A DNA stretch of 64,000 nucleotides from Paratractidigestivibacter faecalis (GCF_003416765.1 NZ_QSNG01000001.1:646742-710741); one strand, 5' to 3'; counted from the first letter of the stretch, positions 41,452 through 50,911 are shown. A program made the numbers and translations. The notes: generated by a model from the sequence alone, not told the origin.

Positions 41452-41934
41452 CTACGCGTCGTGGCCGCGGCCCATGGCGACCATGCCGGTGCGCGTGAGC
41501 TGGCGGATGCCGTAGGCGCGGAAGAGGTTCTCCATGGCGTCCAGCTTGCTGGCGACGCCGGTGGCCTCGATGGTGAGCGTGTTCTTGCCCACGTCGACCA
41601 CCTTGGCGCGGAAGACATCGGCGATCTCTATGACCTCATGGCGGCGCTCGGGGGAGGCTTGGACCTTGAAGAGCACCAGCTCGCGCTCGACGGCGTCCTC
41701 GTCGGTGAAGTCGGAGATCTTGTAGACGCTGACCAGCTTGTGGAGCTGCTTGGTGATCTGCTCGAAGCCCACCTCGTCGGCCTCCACGATGATGGTCATG
41801 CGAGAGAGGCTCTCGTCCTCGGTGGGGGCCACCGTGAGGGACTCGATGTTGAAGCCGCGGCGAGAGATCATACCGGTCACGCGGGAGAGCACGCCGGACT
41901 TGTTCTCCACCAGGACGGAGAGGATGTGGCGCAT
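41452..41934 (-). CDS. ilvN: Acetolactate synthase small (regulatory) subunit
   Basis: 160 residues, the length of IlvN/IlvH. The N-terminal ACT domain (HILSVLVENKSGVLSRVTGM, RRGFNIESLTVAPTED) binds valine for feedback inhibition, and the C-terminal domain (RAKVVDVGKNTLTIEATG) contacts IlvB. The ATG overlaps the ilvB stop (TGATG), so subunits are made in a fixed ratio. The stop is followed 25 bases later by repeat element D. Confidence 0.96.
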   Translation of the reverse strand: MRHILSVLVENKSGVLSRVTGMISRRGFNIESLTVAPTEDESLSRMTIIVEADEVGFEQITKQLHKLVSVYKISDFTDEDAVERELVLFKVQASPERRHEVIEIADVFRAKVVDVGKNTLTIEATGVASKLDAMENLFRAYGIRQLTRTGMVAMGRGHDA

Positions 41935-43820
41935 CACTCGTCGCCTCCCTTCTCGTCGGGCTCGGGCGCGGCGGAGGCGTCCGCCGGCTTGCCGAAGCCC
42001 TTCTCGCTGACGCGGACGCCGCCCAGGGTGACGTCGAGCGCGCCGATGATGTCGTCGATGGGGGCGCCGGGGGCCACCATCGGATAGACGGTCTGGTCGC
42101 GCGGGATCATGACGTCCAGGAGGAACGGCTCCTTTGAGGTCAGCATCTCGTCGAGCGCGTCGTCGACGTCCTCGGGCTTCTCCACGCGGCGGGCGCGCCA
42201 GCCGTAGGCGTCGGCCAGCTTGACGAAGTCGGGGTTGTCGGCAAGCTCGGTGAAGGAGTAGCGCTTGTTGTAGAAGAGGCTCTGCCACTGGTGGACCATG
42301 CCGAGCGCGCGGTTGTCGATGATGAGCACCTTGACCGGCACGTCGTTGATCTTGGCGGTCGCCATCTCCTGGGAGTTCATCTGGAAGGAGCCGTCGCCGG
42401 CCACGCAGACCACCTCGGACTCCGGGCAGCCAATCTTGGCGCCGATGGCCGCCGGAAAGCCAAAGCCCATGGTGCCCAGGCCGCCGGACGAGATGAACGT
42501 GCGCGCGTGCTCGCGGTGGATGTTCTGGTGCGCCCACATCTGGTGCTGGCCGACCTCGGTGGTGACGACGGAGGCCTCGGGGTCCAGCTTCTGGGACAAC
42601 TTGTGGAGAACCACCTCGGGCGCGATGGCATTGGGGTAGTCCGAGAAGTCGCTGGTGTAGAAGGGCCAGCGCTCGCGCCAGCTGAAGACGTCCTCCACCC
42701 AGGCGCGGTCGATGGGCTGGGCGTCGGCCTTGGCCAGGCGCTCGTTGATGGCGGCAAGGACTCCCTTGGCGTCGCCCACGATGGGCACCACCGGGTTGAT
42801 GATCTTGCCGATCTCTGCCGGGTCGATGTCGATGTGGATGACCTTGGCGTGCGGCGCGAACTCGGAGACCTTGCCGGTCACGCGGTCGGAGAAGCGCGCG
42901 CCAACGGCGATGAGAAGGTCACACTCGGTGACGGCCATGTTGGCGTACTTGGAGCCGTGCATGCCCACGGGGCCGAGGTTGAGCGGGTTGGAGCAGCGCA
43001 TGGCGCCCTTGCCCATGAGGGTGGTGACCACGGGGATCTGCATGCGCTCGGCAAGCTCGGTGAGCTCGGCGCAGGCGTGGCTGGTCACGATGCCGCCGCC
43101 GGCGTAGAGCAGGGGGCGCTCGGCCTTCTGGATGAGCTCGGCGGCCTGCTTGACCTGGCGCGCGTTGCCGCGGTAGGTGGGCTTGTAGCTGGGCAGGCTC
43201 ACGGAGTCGGGGTAGTGGAAGACCATCTCGGCGCCGGAAAGGTCGCTCGGAATGTCGATGAGGACGGGGCCAGGGCGGCCGGTGGAGGCAATGTAGAAGG
43301 CCTCGCGGAACATGCGGGTGAGGTCGTCGGTGGACTGCAGCAGGAAGCTGTGCTTGACCACGGGCATGGTGATGCCCACGATGTCGGACTCCTGGAAGCT
43401 GTCCGTGCCTATGACGCCGCGCGTGACCTGGCCGGTGATGACCACCATGGGGATGGAGTCCATGTAGGCCGTGGCGATGCCGGTCACGGTGTTGGTGGCG
43501 CCGGGGCCGGAGGTTACGAGGACCACGCCCACCTTGCCGGTGGCGCGGGCGTAGCCGTCGGCCATGTGCGTGGCGCCCTGCTCGTGGCGGGCCAGCACGT
43601 GGTGAATCTGCTTGCTGTCGTAGAGGGCGTCGTAGATCTTGATGGCCTGGCCGCCGGGGTAGCCAAAGATGGTGTCCACGCCCTCGGCCTCGAGGGAGGC
43701 GATGATGGCCTGGGCACCGGTCATGGTCTTGCCCTCGTGCGGGGTGTGGCTGCCGGGACCGAACGGCTTGCCCTCGATGGCCAGCTTGCGCACGGCCATC
43801 TTCTCCTCGAGCGTCGTCAT
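41934..43820 (-). CDS. ilvB: Acetolactate synthase large (catalytic) subunit
   Basis: TPP-dependent condensation of pyruvate with pyruvate or 2-oxobutyrate. 628 residues: catalytic Glu region [23 protein letters not shown]-binding middle domain, and the TPP/Mg motif [20 protein letters not shown] with [11 protein letters not shown]. It is longer than most IlvB: about 30 extra N-terminal residues before [16 protein letters not shown] and an acidic tail ([16 protein letters not shown]). ATG at 43820 overlaps the ilvD stop by four bases (ATGA). Middle gene of ilvD-ilvB-ilvN. Confidence 0.97.
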   Translation of the reverse strand: MTTLEEKMAVRKLAIEGKPFGPGSHTPHEGKTMTGAQAIIASLEAEGVDTIFGYPGGQAIKIYDALYDSKQIHHVLARHEQGATHMADGYARATGKVGVVLVTSGPGATNTVTGIATAYMDSIPMVVITGQVTRGVIGTDSFQESDIVGITMPVVKHSFLLQSTDDLTRMFREAFYIASTGRPGPVLIDIPSDLSGAEMVFHYPDSVSLPSYKPTYRGNARQVKQAAELIQKAERPLLYAGGGIVTSHACAELTELAERMQIPVVTTLMGKGAMRCSNPLNLGPVGMHGSKYANMAVTECDLLIAVGARFSDRVTGKVSEFAPHAKVIHIDIDPAEIGKIINPVVPIVGDAKGVLAAINERLAKADAQPIDRAWVEDVFSWRERWPFYTSDFSDYPNAIAPEVVLHKLSQKLDPEASVVTTEVGQHQMWAHQNIHREHARTFISSGGLGTMGFGFPAAIGAKIGCPESEVVCVAGDGSFQMNSQEMATAKINDVPVKVLIIDNRALGMVHQWQSLFYNKRYSFTELADNPDFVKLADAYGWRARRVEKPEDVDDALDEMLTSKEPFLLDVMIPRDQTVYPMVAPGAPIDDIIGALDVTLGGVRVSEKGFGKPADASAAPEPDEKGGDE

Positions 43821-45481
43821 GAGAGGTAAGCCCCCTTGTCTGCACTGGTAACGAGCCTTGCGTAGCGGGAGAGCACTCCCGTGGTGTACTTGGGCGCGGG
43901 CGGCTGCCACGCGGCGCGGCGGCTGGCGAGCTCCTCGTCGGAGACCTCGAGCGTGAGCGTGCCGGCGTCGATGTCGATGGAGATGACGTCGCCTTCCTGC
44001 ACGAGCGCGATGGGGCCGCCGGCCGCCGCCTCGGGGCTCACGTGCCCGATGGCCGGGCCCTTGGTGGCGCCGGAGAAGCGCCCGTCGGTGATGAGCGCGC
44101 AGGACTTGTCGAGCCCCATGCCGCAGATGGCGGAGGTGGGGGTGAGCATCTCCCTCATGCCGGGGCCGCCCGCGGGGCCCTCGTAGCGGATGACGATGAC
44201 GTCGCCGGTGTTTATCTTGCCGCCGAAGATGGCCGTGCAGGCCTCCTCCTCGGACTCAAAGACGCGGGCCGGGCCGCGGTGCTGGCGCATGTCTGCGGAG
44301 ACCGCGCTCTTCTTGACCACGCCGCAGTTGGGCGCGAGGTTGCCGCGCAGGACCTTGAGGCCGCCGTCGGGGGAGTAGGCGTTGTCCACGGTGCGTACAA
44401 CCTCGCCGTCCACGGGCGGCTGCTCGGCCACCCAGTCGGCAACGGAGCCGTGGCAGGTCTGGGCCGTGAGGTCCAGGTGGCCGGTGCGGCCGAGCTCGCC
44501 CACGATGGCGCCCACGCCGCCCACGGCGTTGAGGTCCTCGATGTGGAGCGGGCCCGCCGGGGCGATGCGCACGATGTTGGGCGTGGCAGCGCAGACGTCG
44601 TCCCAGTCCTGCATGCTGACGGGGCAGCCGGCCGCCTGAGCGATGGCCGTGAGGTGGAGCATGGTGTTGGTGGAGCCGCCGAAGGCCATGTCGAGGGCCA
44701 TGCCGTTCCTGATGCTCTTCTCGTTGATGATGTCGAGCGCGGTGGTGCCGTCGCGCAGGAGCTCCATGACCTTCATGCCGGCGTGCTTGGCCAGGCGGAT
44801 GCGCTCGGAGTAGACGGCCGGGATGGTGCCGTTGCCCGGCAGCGCGATGCCCAGGGCCTCGGAGAGGCAACAGATGGAGTTGGCGGTGAACATTCCGGAG
44901 CAGCTGCCGCAGGTGGGGCAGGCCGTGCCCTCGAGCCAGTGGCACTCCTCCTCGGTCATGGTGCCGGCGGTGACCTGCCCCACGGCGTCAAAGAGGGAGT
45001 TGAGGTCGGTCTGCTCGCCGTGGCGGCCGCGGCCGGCCAGCATGGGGCCGCCGGAGACCAGCACGGTGGGGATGTTCAGGCGGCACGCGGCAATGAGCAT
45101 GCCGGGGACGATCTTGTCGCAGCTGGGGATGAGGACCATGGCGTCGAACTGGTGGCCCTGGATGGCGCACTCCACGGAGTCGGCGATGACCTCGCGGCTG
45201 GTGAGGGAGTACTTCATGCCCTCGTGGTTCATGGCGATGCCGTCGCACACGCCGATGGTGTTGACCTGCAGCGGGGTGCCACCGGCCATGCGAACGCCCG
45301 CCTTGACGGCGTCGGCGATCTGCTGGAGGTGGAGGTGACCCGGGATGACCTCATTCTGGGCGGAGACCACGGCCACGAGCGGGCGGTCGAGCTCCTCGTC
45401 GGTGAGGCCATCGGCCTTCAGGAGGCTTCTGTGGGGCGCGCGGGCCAGGCCCCGCTTTATGGCATCGCTTCGCAGCTGCAT
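43817..45481 (-). CDS. ilvD: Dihydroxy-acid dehydratase
   Basis: Third common step in valine and isoleucine synthesis, using an Fe-S cluster. 554 residues as expected. Cluster cysteines lie in [27 protein letters not shown] and [16 protein letters not shown]. The typical PSSHNLL-like C-terminal region is represented by the [16 protein letters not shown] and [20 protein letters not shown] blocks. First gene of ilvDBN. The 360 bases upstream of it hold no gene I can support. Confidence 0.97.
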   Translation of the reverse strand: MQLRSDAIKRGLARAPHRSLLKADGLTDEELDRPLVAVVSAQNEVIPGHLHLQQIADAVKAGVRMAGGTPLQVNTIGVCDGIAMNHEGMKYSLTSREVIADSVECAIQGHQFDAMVLIPSCDKIVPGMLIAACRLNIPTVLVSGGPMLAGRGRHGEQTDLNSLFDAVGQVTAGTMTEEECHWLEGTACPTCGSCSGMFTANSICCLSEALGIALPGNGTIPAVYSERIRLAKHAGMKVMELLRDGTTALDIINEKSIRNGMALDMAFGGSTNTMLHLTAIAQAAGCPVSMQDWDDVCAATPNIVRIAPAGPLHIEDLNAVGGVGAIVGELGRTGHLDLTAQTCHGSVADWVAEQPPVDGEVVRTVDNAYSPDGGLKVLRGNLAPNCGVVKKSAVSADMRQHRGPARVFESEEEACTAIFGGKINTGDVIVIRYEGPAGGPGMREMLTPTSAICGMGLDKSCALITDGRFSGATKGPAIGHVSPEAAAGGPIALVQEGDVISIDIDAGTLTLEVSDEELASRRAAWQPPAPKYTTGVLSRYARLVTSADKGAYLS

Positions 45482-45842
45482 GTTCTTCTTGGCCTTTCTC
45501 TTGCGTTGGCGCGGTGCGCGTGTGGCGTGAGAAATGCGAGAAGGGCGCGGGTGCGCGCTGCTCGATGCCCAAGACGGTGGGTGCCGGCCCGAGGTACTGG
45601 CTCGTGCTTGAGACGGGGGTGGCCGCTTTTACACGGGCTTTCTCGCGAGCTGCTCGAGGGCGTGTTCGGGGCCGTCCGACGCGGGTTCTCATGGTGCCCG
45701 CTTGCTGTGGGACGGGTGCGGCCCGTACTTTCCCTGTCATCGCATTTGCTCAGTGGGTTGTAGGTTAACGGCGGGACTGTTTCGAACGGGTTGCCGCGGG
45801 CAAACGGTTTTGTTGCGCGGGTGAGCGGCAGGGGAGAGGGGC
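45482..45842 (-). other. Gene-free leader/promoter region upstream of ilvD
   Basis: About 360 bases between the ilvD start and repeat element E. An open frame here (leftward, running into ilvD) has poor codon bias and no ribosome site. I looked for a T-box (AGGGTGG.ACCGCG) or a leucine/valine/isoleucine-rich leader peptide and did not find a convincing one. The length suggests regulation of ilvDBN by some leader, unidentified. Confidence 0.4.
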
Positions 45843-45919
45843 GGGCATGCCATTGGGGACGGGGGCGAATGGCACACGCTCAGGGCGTGCCATTCGCCCC
45901 CGTCCCCAATGGCATGCCC
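45843..45919. repeat. REP-like element E between ilvA and ilvD, perfect 33-bp arms
   Basis: Arms 45843-45875 and 45887-45919 pair perfectly around 11 bases and contain GCCATTGGGGACGGGGGCGA. The arm differs from element D by only a few bases, so both stem from one parent. It lies 15 bases past the ilvA stop and may also stabilise or terminate that transcript. Confidence 0.9.
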
Positions 45920-45934
45920 TGAGGGAGGCGCGTC

Positions 45935-47155
45935 TTAGAGCGAGGTCTGTACGGTTTCCGGCTTGAAGCCCGCGGCGTCCAGGGCGCCCACGATCTGGGC
46001 CTTGTGGCTCTCGCCGTAGGCCTCGATGGTCACGCGAAGCTCCACCGCGGCCTGGCGGTTGGTGCTCACGAACTGGTTGTGCTCGAGCTTGATGACGTTG
46101 CCGTTCTGCTCGGCGATGACGTTTGCCACGCGCACGAGCATGCCCGGGCGGTCGGGGAGAAGCACGCTCACGGTGAAGATGCGGCCGCGCTGGATGAGGC
46201 CGTTCTGCACGACGGAGCTCATGGTGATGACGTCCATGTTGCCGCCGGAGAGGATGGAGACGACGCGCTTGCCCTCTGCCGGCAGGTGCTTGGCCGCGGC
46301 CACGGTGAGAAGGCCGGAGTTCTCCACGACCATCTTGTGGTTCTCGACCATGTCCAGGAAGCAGGCCACGAGCTCGTCGTCATCCACAGTGATGACGTCG
46401 TCGAGGTTCTGCTGCAGGTAGGGGAAGACCTTGTCGCCGGGCTCCAGGACCGCGGTGCCGTCCGCGATGGTGTTGGCGCTGGGGAGCTTGACCACATGGC
46501 CGGCGTCCAGCGAGGCGCGCAGGCAGGCCGCGCCGGAGGGCTCCACGCCGATGACGCGGATCTTGGGGTTGTGCAGCTTGGCGAAGGTTGAGACGCCGCA
46601 GGACAGGCCGCCGCCGCCCACCGGGACGAGGATGGTGTCCACCAGCGGCAGCTCCTGGACGATCTCCATGGCGATTGTGCCCTGGCCGGTTGCCACGGTG
46701 AGGTCGTTGAAGGGCGGGATGTAGGTCAGCCCCTCCTGCTCGGCAAGTTCCACGGCGCGGTTCTTGGCGTCGTCGAAGACGTCTCCGTGGAGGATGACCT
46801 CGGCGCCGTAGCCCTTGGTGCGCTCCACCTTGATGAGGGGCGTGGTGGTGGGCATGACCACCACGGAGCGGGCGCCGGCGTGGGTGGCAGCGTAGGCCAC
46901 GCCCTGGGCGTGGTTGCCGGCCGATGCCGTGATGACGCCGCGGTCGAGCTCCTCTTGGCTGAGCTTTGAGATCTTGTAGTAGGCACCGCGCAGCTTGTAG
47001 GCGCCGGTGCGCTGCATGTTCTCGGGCTTGAGCCACATGCGGTTGCCGGTCTGGGCGCTGAGGTAGGGGCTCTCGATGAGCTTGGTCTCCTGGGTGACTT
47101 CCTTGACCTTGAGGGAGGCCTCCTCAAAGGCCTCGAGCGTGAGCATCTCTGCCAT
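45935..47155 (-). CDS. ilvA: Threonine ammonia-lyase (threonine dehydratase) with C-terminal ACT domain
   Basis: Makes 2-oxobutyrate from threonine, the entry to isoleucine. 406 residues. PLP lysine in RTGAYKLRGAYYKIS, phosphate loop VPVGGGGLSCGVSTFA, and a single ACT-like domain at the end (FTVSVLLPDRPGMLVRVANV). This short form resembles TdcB-type lyases with one ACT domain, not the two-domain E. coli IlvA. I prefer ATG at 47155, six bases after AAGGA, to the ATG at 47161 which touches it. The same direction as ilvDBN-ilvC supports a biosynthetic role. Confidence 0.92.
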   Translation of the reverse strand: MAEMLTLEAFEEASLKVKEVTQETKLIESPYLSAQTGNRMWLKPENMQRTGAYKLRGAYYKISKLSQEELDRGVITASAGNHAQGVAYAATHAGARSVVVMPTTTPLIKVERTKGYGAEVILHGDVFDDAKNRAVELAEQEGLTYIPPFNDLTVATGQGTIAMEIVQELPLVDTILVPVGGGGLSCGVSTFAKLHNPKIRVIGVEPSGAACLRASLDAGHVVKLPSANTIADGTAVLEPGDKVFPYLQQNLDDVITVDDDELVACFLDMVENHKMVVENSGLLTVAAAKHLPAEGKRVVSILSGGNMDVITMSSVVQNGLIQRGRIFTVSVLLPDRPGMLVRVANVIAEQNGNVIKLEHNQFVSTNRQAAVELRVTIEAYGESHKAQIVGALDAAGFKPETVQTSL

Positions 47156-47274
47156 GGGCATCCTTTGTTTCTGCGCAGGGTCTCTGCGGGCCTGTGGTGC
47201 GTGGTTTGCCTATAGTAGAACAACGCGCGCTCCCGACTGGACGCGCTTCTCGCCTTTTTTGAGAGGAGAAACCC

Positions 47275-48108
47275 TTGCAGCCTGAGACTCCCGCGGGCGC
47301 GACGTCGGACGTGACGCCGGGCGCGACGCCGCTCTTCCAGATTCACGACGCCGACGTGGTGCGCGGCGACAGGACCATCCTGCACGTCGACGACTTCCGG
47401 CTTGCCGAGGGCGAGCACGTGGCGCTGCTGGGCCCCAACGGCGCCGGCAAGTCCACGTTCATCCAGCTGCTCACGCGCGAGGTGTTTCCCGTGTGGCGTC
47501 CCGAGGCGCCGGTGCGCTTCCGCGGCCAGGAGCGGCCGCTGCTCTCCGACATCAAGGGCGCACTGGGCATAGTGAGCTCCACCATGCACGACCAGGTGCG
47601 CGTTCACCTCCCGGCGGTGGAGGTCGTCATCGGTGGGCTCTACGGCACGCTGGGCCTGCCCCTGCGCACGGAGCTGAGTGAGGCGGACCGCGCCGCGGCC
47701 ATGGACGCCCTGGACCGCCTGGGCATCGCGGGCATTGCCGGGCGGGACATCATGACGCTCTCCACCGGCCAGGCGCGCCGCGTGCTGGTTGCCCGCGAGC
47801 TCGTGCGCGACCCGCAGGTCCTTGTCTACGACGAGCCGTGCACCGGGCTTGACCCCGAGGGCATGTACCACGTGCGCAAGACCATGAGCGTGCTTGCCGC
47901 CGAGGGGCGCTCGGTCATCCTGGTGACGCACTACCCGGAGGACATCATCCCCGAGATCGGCCGTGTGCTGCTGATCAAGGACTCCGCCATCTTTGCCGAC
48001 GGCCCCAAGGAGGAGCTACTGCGCGACGAGGTCCTCTCCGACCTCTTTGACGTGCCCCTGGCCGTCGACGAGCACGAAGGCTGGTACTCCCTCCGCGCCC
48101 GCTACTAG
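47275..48108 (+). CDS. ABC transporter-type ATPase (ModF/YlmA-like, soluble)
   Basis: A 277-residue ATP-binding protein: Walker A GPNGAGKSTFIQLL, Q-loop SSTMHDQ, signature LSTGQARRVLVARELV, Walker B VLVYDEPCTGLDP and switch His VTHYPEDI. The signature reads LSTGQ instead of LSGGQ. No permease or binding protein gene is adjacent, so it may be a stand-alone ABC protein as in the ModF/YlmA group. The start is TTG at 47275 behind GAGAGGAG. It is divergent from ilvA. Confidence 0.88.
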   Translation: MQPETPAGATSDVTPGATPLFQIHDADVVRGDRTILHVDDFRLAEGEHVALLGPNGAGKSTFIQLLTREVFPVWRPEAPVRFRGQERPLLSDIKGALGIVSSTMHDQVRVHLPAVEVVIGGLYGTLGLPLRTELSEADRAAAMDALDRLGIAGIAGRDIMTLSTGQARRVLVARELVRDPQVLVYDEPCTGLDPEGMYHVRKTMSVLAAEGRSVILVTHYPEDIIPEIGRVLLIKDSAIFADGPKEELLRDEVLSDLFDVPLAVDEHEGWYSLRARY

Positions 48109-48115
48109 TTTTTGG

Positions 48116-48144
48116 TTGACAGCGCAGCGCGGTCTTGGCAAAAT
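48116..48144 (+). promoter_or_regulatory. Promoter of tRNA-Ala
   Basis: A perfect TTGACA (48116-48121), 17-base spacer and CAAAAT (48139-48144), about 20 bases before the tRNA. Confidence 0.8.
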
Positions 48145-48164
48145 ATCTTCTGCGCTGAACGCAT

Positions 48165-48240
48165 GGGGATATAGCTCAGCTGGGAGAGCGCTGCCTTCGC
48201 AAGGCAGAGGCCGAGGGTTCGAATCCCTTTATCTCCACCA
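48165..48240 (+). tRNA. tRNA-Ala(CGC)
   Basis: 76-base cloverleaf with CCA encoded. Acceptor GGGGATA pairs with TATCTCC (one G-T pair). D-loop AGCTCAGCTGGGAGAGC, anticodon arm CTGCC-TTCGCAA-GGCAG, so the anticodon is CGC (reads GCG, alanine), and T-arm with GGTTCGAATCC. Followed by a terminator at 48251. Confidence 0.96.
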
Positions 48241-48250
48241 TGAAATTGCA

Positions 48251-48279
48251 GCCCGGAGGCATTCGTCTCCGGGCTTTTT
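48251..48279 (+). terminator. Rho-independent terminator of tRNA-Ala
   Basis: 8-bp stem GCCCGGAG/CTCCGGGC with an 8-base loop, then five T. Confidence 0.85.
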
Positions 48280-48293
48280 CGTGTCCTGGCATG

Positions 48294-49273
48294 CTATTGG
48301 GGACGGTGGTAATTTGCAGGTAAAAGGGACAGGTTGTCCCTTCCGATGGCTATCCCAGCGCACGTTCGATTGACCACCTGCCAATTCCCGTCACGCGCTC
48401 TATCTGCCTCACGCTCAGGCCGATGCTGTATAGCGCCCTAAGCGGCTCGGCCCGCTGGCTTTTGCTTAGTGTCTTAATTGAGTTGAGAACCTCTCCGCCC
48501 AGGGACTTCAGGGCAAGTTCCTGTGCCTCCTGGTCGTTCAGGCGCTGCCTGTTCCCAAACCGATAGGAGTCAGCTTTGACCGCCTCGCTGTGGAACTTGG
48601 CAAAGGCATCCGTTCCGCCCATCATCCCCAAAACCGGGCTGGTGTCTGTAACATGAATCTCGGATGACCCCAGGCTCAAGTACTCCGCGTAGCTGCTCCA
48701 TGGGTAGTCTTCCGCGGCCGCAATTCCCGCCTTTTCCGGATTGCGGTGCACGTAGCGAACCGCCTGGAGAAGATATCCGTCTGTCTCGATTGGCTTGCTC
48801 TTAAATCGGTCTTGGAACACATGCCCAACGTGTGCGGTTCGCGAGTTGAAGTACATGGCATAGTGACCGGCAATTGCCTTGAGACAAGGGCTTAGGTCAT
48901 CTTGCCTATCGGAGAGCACGAGATGAATGTGGTTGTCCATGAGGCACCAGGCCAGAACGGAAACTCTGTACTTCTCGGTGTTTGAGGAGAGGATCTCAAG
49001 AAACTTGATGCGATCGGCGTCATCTTCAAAAAGGCACTGCTTTCCGCAGCCTCTCAGCATCACGTGGTATATGCCAGATTCCGATTTCTGCCTTGCTGTC
49101 CGTGCCATCCTGCCCCCTCACTCCGTTGGTGAAGGTATCGGATACCCATCGCGGGGAGGGGGACATGACGCTCCATGGGGAGTGGTGGCAAATTGTCGGC
49201 GAGCGGGCTGATGGCAGAGAGGCGATTGGTTAGACCTGTCCCTTTTACCTGCAAATCACCGTCCCCAATGGCG
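48294..49273. mobile_element. RAYT element with inverted-repeat ends
   Basis: The left end (48294-48335) reads CTATTGGGGACGGTGGTAAT then TTGCAGGTAAAAGGGACAGG; the right end (49232-49273) is its complement with a 2-3 base gap (CCATTGGGGACGGTGATTTG onward). About 40 bases match over each end. Between them is one gene, a Y1 transposase. The core ATTGGGGACG at both tips is the same as in the palindromes at 39994, 41329 and 45843. The left end also holds an inner hairpin (AAGGGACA/TGTCCCTT). Confidence 0.85.
48350..49108 (-). CDS. REP-associated tyrosine transposase (RAYT, Y1/IS200-like)
   Basis: A 252-residue single-strand DNA transposase: N-terminal GIYHVMLRGCGKQCLFEDD, the HUH motif LMDNHIHLVL (two metal-binding histidines), the tyrosine helix GHYAMYFNSRTAHVGHVFQD with RFKSK, and AVRYVHRNPEKAGI. 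A C-terminal helix-turn-helix (SIGLSVRQIERVTGIGRWSI) should bind the repeat. All catalytic residues look intact, so it may be active. RAYTs copy or move REP palindromes; the matching ends and the three related palindromes within 9 kb fit that. Confidence 0.93.
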   Translation of the reverse strand: MARTARQKSESGIYHVMLRGCGKQCLFEDDADRIKFLEILSSNTEKYRVSVLAWCLMDNHIHLVLSDRQDDLSPCLKAIAGHYAMYFNSRTAHVGHVFQDRFKSKPIETDGYLLQAVRYVHRNPEKAGIAAAEDYPWSSYAEYLSLGSSEIHVTDTSPVLGMMGGTDAFAKFHSEAVKADSYRFGNRQRLNDQEAQELALKSLGGEVLNSIKTLSKSQRAEPLRALYSIGLSVRQIERVTGIGRWSIERALG

Positions 49274-49299
49274 GGGATGGTGGGAGCGGCACAAAAAAG

Positions 49300-49465
49300 A
49301 CGCCCCCTGCGGATGCGATTATGAACCCACCTTCCAAAAGGTGGGTGTCCTCACCGCGCGTTCCGGCTTCCTCAGCAACGGAGGATCCCCGTACTGAACA
49401 CGAGATGTTGGACTCCCAAGTAACGCTTGTCGGTTCACCCAGTTTGCACCGCAGGGGGACGACAC
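49300..49465 (-). ncRNA. ssrS: 6S RNA (RNA polymerase regulator)
   Basis: About 166 bases transcribed leftward. The ends form a closing stem (CCCCCTGCGG near 49460 with CCGCAGGGGG near 49303), and six T follow (49293-49298) as a terminator. The 3' half reads ACACCCACCTTTTGGAAGG then TGGGTTCATAATCGCATCCG, closely parallel in layout to E. coli 6S, where a CACCTTGAAC hairpin precedes the closing stem, and GAGGAAGCC parallels its GAGAAGCC. The open centre is the promoter-mimicking bubble. It holds sigma-70 polymerase in stationary phase. Confidence 0.8.
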
Positions 49466-49469
49466 CTCA

Positions 49470-49498
49470 AATATACGTCCCAGCCAATCCAAATCCAG
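49470..49498 (-). promoter_or_regulatory. Promoter of 6S RNA
   Basis: On the leftward strand TATATT (49475-49470) is preceded 17 bases upstream by CTGGAT, a weak -35. It places the start at about 49463, matching the 5' edge of the closing stem. Confidence 0.5.
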
Positions 49499-49622
49499 TC
49501 TTGACTTATGCCGCGTGGCTCTGTGACTTGTGGACACTTGGCCCCAACAGCCGCCTTTCAGGTCAATCCTGTATCATGTCGCCCATATGTATTCGGCGAG
49601 AAGAGCGGCGAGAGGAGCGAAC

Positions 49623-50831
49623 GTGCCTGGCATGGTCCCGGACTGGATACCCTTCGCCTGCCTGTTTGTGGCGGCGCTGGCCACCGCGCTCATAGCGACG
49701 CCCCTGGCGCGCCGCCTGGCCGTCCGCCTGGGCGCCGTCGACAAGCCCAACCCCCGCCGCATCAACAAGACGCCCGTCCCGCGCATGGGCGGCATCGCCA
49801 TCTTCGCGGGCATTGCCGCCGCGTTTCTCGTCCAGTATGCCGGCACCATGTTCTTGGGCTGGCCCGTGGTGCTTGTCCCCTCGCCGCGCATGCAGGTCAA
49901 CTACTGGATGCTTGTGGCCGCCTTCTGCGTGATCTTTGCCACGGGCCTGCTTGACGACAAGTTCTCGTTGAAGCCCATGCAGAAGCTCGCCGGGCAGGTC
50001 CTGGCGGCCGTCATCGCCGTCGCCGGCGGCCTGGTCATCGGCGACATCTCCAATCCGCTTGCCCCTGGCTTCATCCACCTGGGGTGGGTTGCCTACCCGC
50101 TCACTGTGGTCTACCTGGTTGCCTACGTCAACATCATCAACCTCATCGACGGCCTGGACGGCCTTGCGGCCGGCATCTCGGCCATCGCGAGCATGACCAT
50201 GTTTGTGCTCTCGGTCTGGGCCGGCAGGCTCGACTCGGCCGCGCTCTCCATCGCCGTCGTGGGCTCCTCGCTGGGCTTCCTCCGCTACAACTTCCACCCG
50301 GCGTCCATCTTCATGGGAGACTCCGGCTCCCTCACGCTGGGCTTTGCGCTCGGGGTGTCCTCGCTTCTCTCTGTCACGCGCTTTGCCGGCCTCACCACCA
50401 TCGCCGTGCCGCTCGTGATCTCCGCGGTGCCCATCCTGGACACGTTTTCGGCCATCGTGCGCCGCACGCGCGCCCACGTGAGCGTCGGCCACGCCGACCG
50501 CGGCCACATCCACCACCGTCTCATGGACGAGGGCTACGACCAGCGCCAGTCCGTGCTTCTCATGTATGGCTGGACGGCGCTTCTGTGCGTGGGCTCCATC
50601 CTCATGACCCAGGTGGAGACCATCCCGCGCATCCTCATCTTCTGCGGCCTCCTGGCCCTCTCCATGCTCTTCGCGCGGCGCCTGCACCTCTTTGAGCCGG
50701 TGCTGCTCCACCACTACGACCCAAAGACCGGCGAGGACGAGCTGGTGAGCCCCGCGGACTCCGCCTTCGAGGAGGAGGCCCGCGCGCAGGAGGCCCACCA
50801 CCATGGCCGTCACGGGCGCAGGGCGCGCTAG
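49623..50831 (+). CDS. Undecaprenyl-phosphate sugar-1-phosphate transferase (WecA/TagO type)
   Basis: A 402-residue membrane enzyme of the MraY/WecA superfamily that starts surface polymer synthesis, usually with GlcNAc-1-phosphate. Motifs: the [17 protein letters not shown] loop, the DD pair in [38 protein letters not shown], and the cytoplasmic [11 protein letters not shown] typical of WecA/TagO rather than MraY. About 11 membrane helices and a His/Glu-rich tail. GTG at 49623 follows GAGGAG by five bases; ATG at 49632 is possible. It could prime the polymer extended by genes at 13-37 kb. Confidence 0.93.
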   Translation: MPGMVPDWIPFACLFVAALATALIATPLARRLAVRLGAVDKPNPRRINKTPVPRMGGIAIFAGIAAAFLVQYAGTMFLGWPVVLVPSPRMQVNYWMLVAAFCVIFATGLLDDKFSLKPMQKLAGQVLAAVIAVAGGLVIGDISNPLAPGFIHLGWVAYPLTVVYLVAYVNIINLIDGLDGLAAGISAIASMTMFVLSVWAGRLDSAALSIAVVGSSLGFLRYNFHPASIFMGDSGSLTLGFALGVSSLLSVTRFAGLTTIAVPLVISAVPILDTFSAIVRRTRAHVSVGHADRGHIHHRLMDEGYDQRQSVLLMYGWTALLCVGSILMTQVETIPRILIFCGLLALSMLFARRLHLFEPVLLHHYDPKTGEDELVSPADSAFEEEARAQEAHHHGRHGRRAR

Positions 50832-50911
50832 GCCGCGCTGCCTCCGCACGCGCCTCCCGCCGGCAGGGCGCACCATCGCAGGACGCATCACCGAAAGGCA
50901 AGGCAACATTC

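Noticed and set aside
45351-45740. Open frame running into ilvD as a leader peptide or small gene
   Set aside because: Arg/Ala/Pro-rich, no ribosome site, not enriched in Ile, Val or Leu codons, overlaps ilvD.
44042-45763. 573-residue rightward frame across ilvD
   Set aside because: Antisense shadow of ilvD, which has all Fe-S cysteine motifs.
45482-45842. T-box riboswitch before ilvD
   Set aside because: GGCACCATGAGAACCCGCG faintly recalls the T-box core but the conserved AGGGTGG.ACCGCG is absent and no specifier loop could be set.
49321-49695. Open frame of 124 codons across 49321-49695
   Set aside because: Covers the 6S RNA on the other strand and the start of the WecA/TagO-type gene; no protein features.
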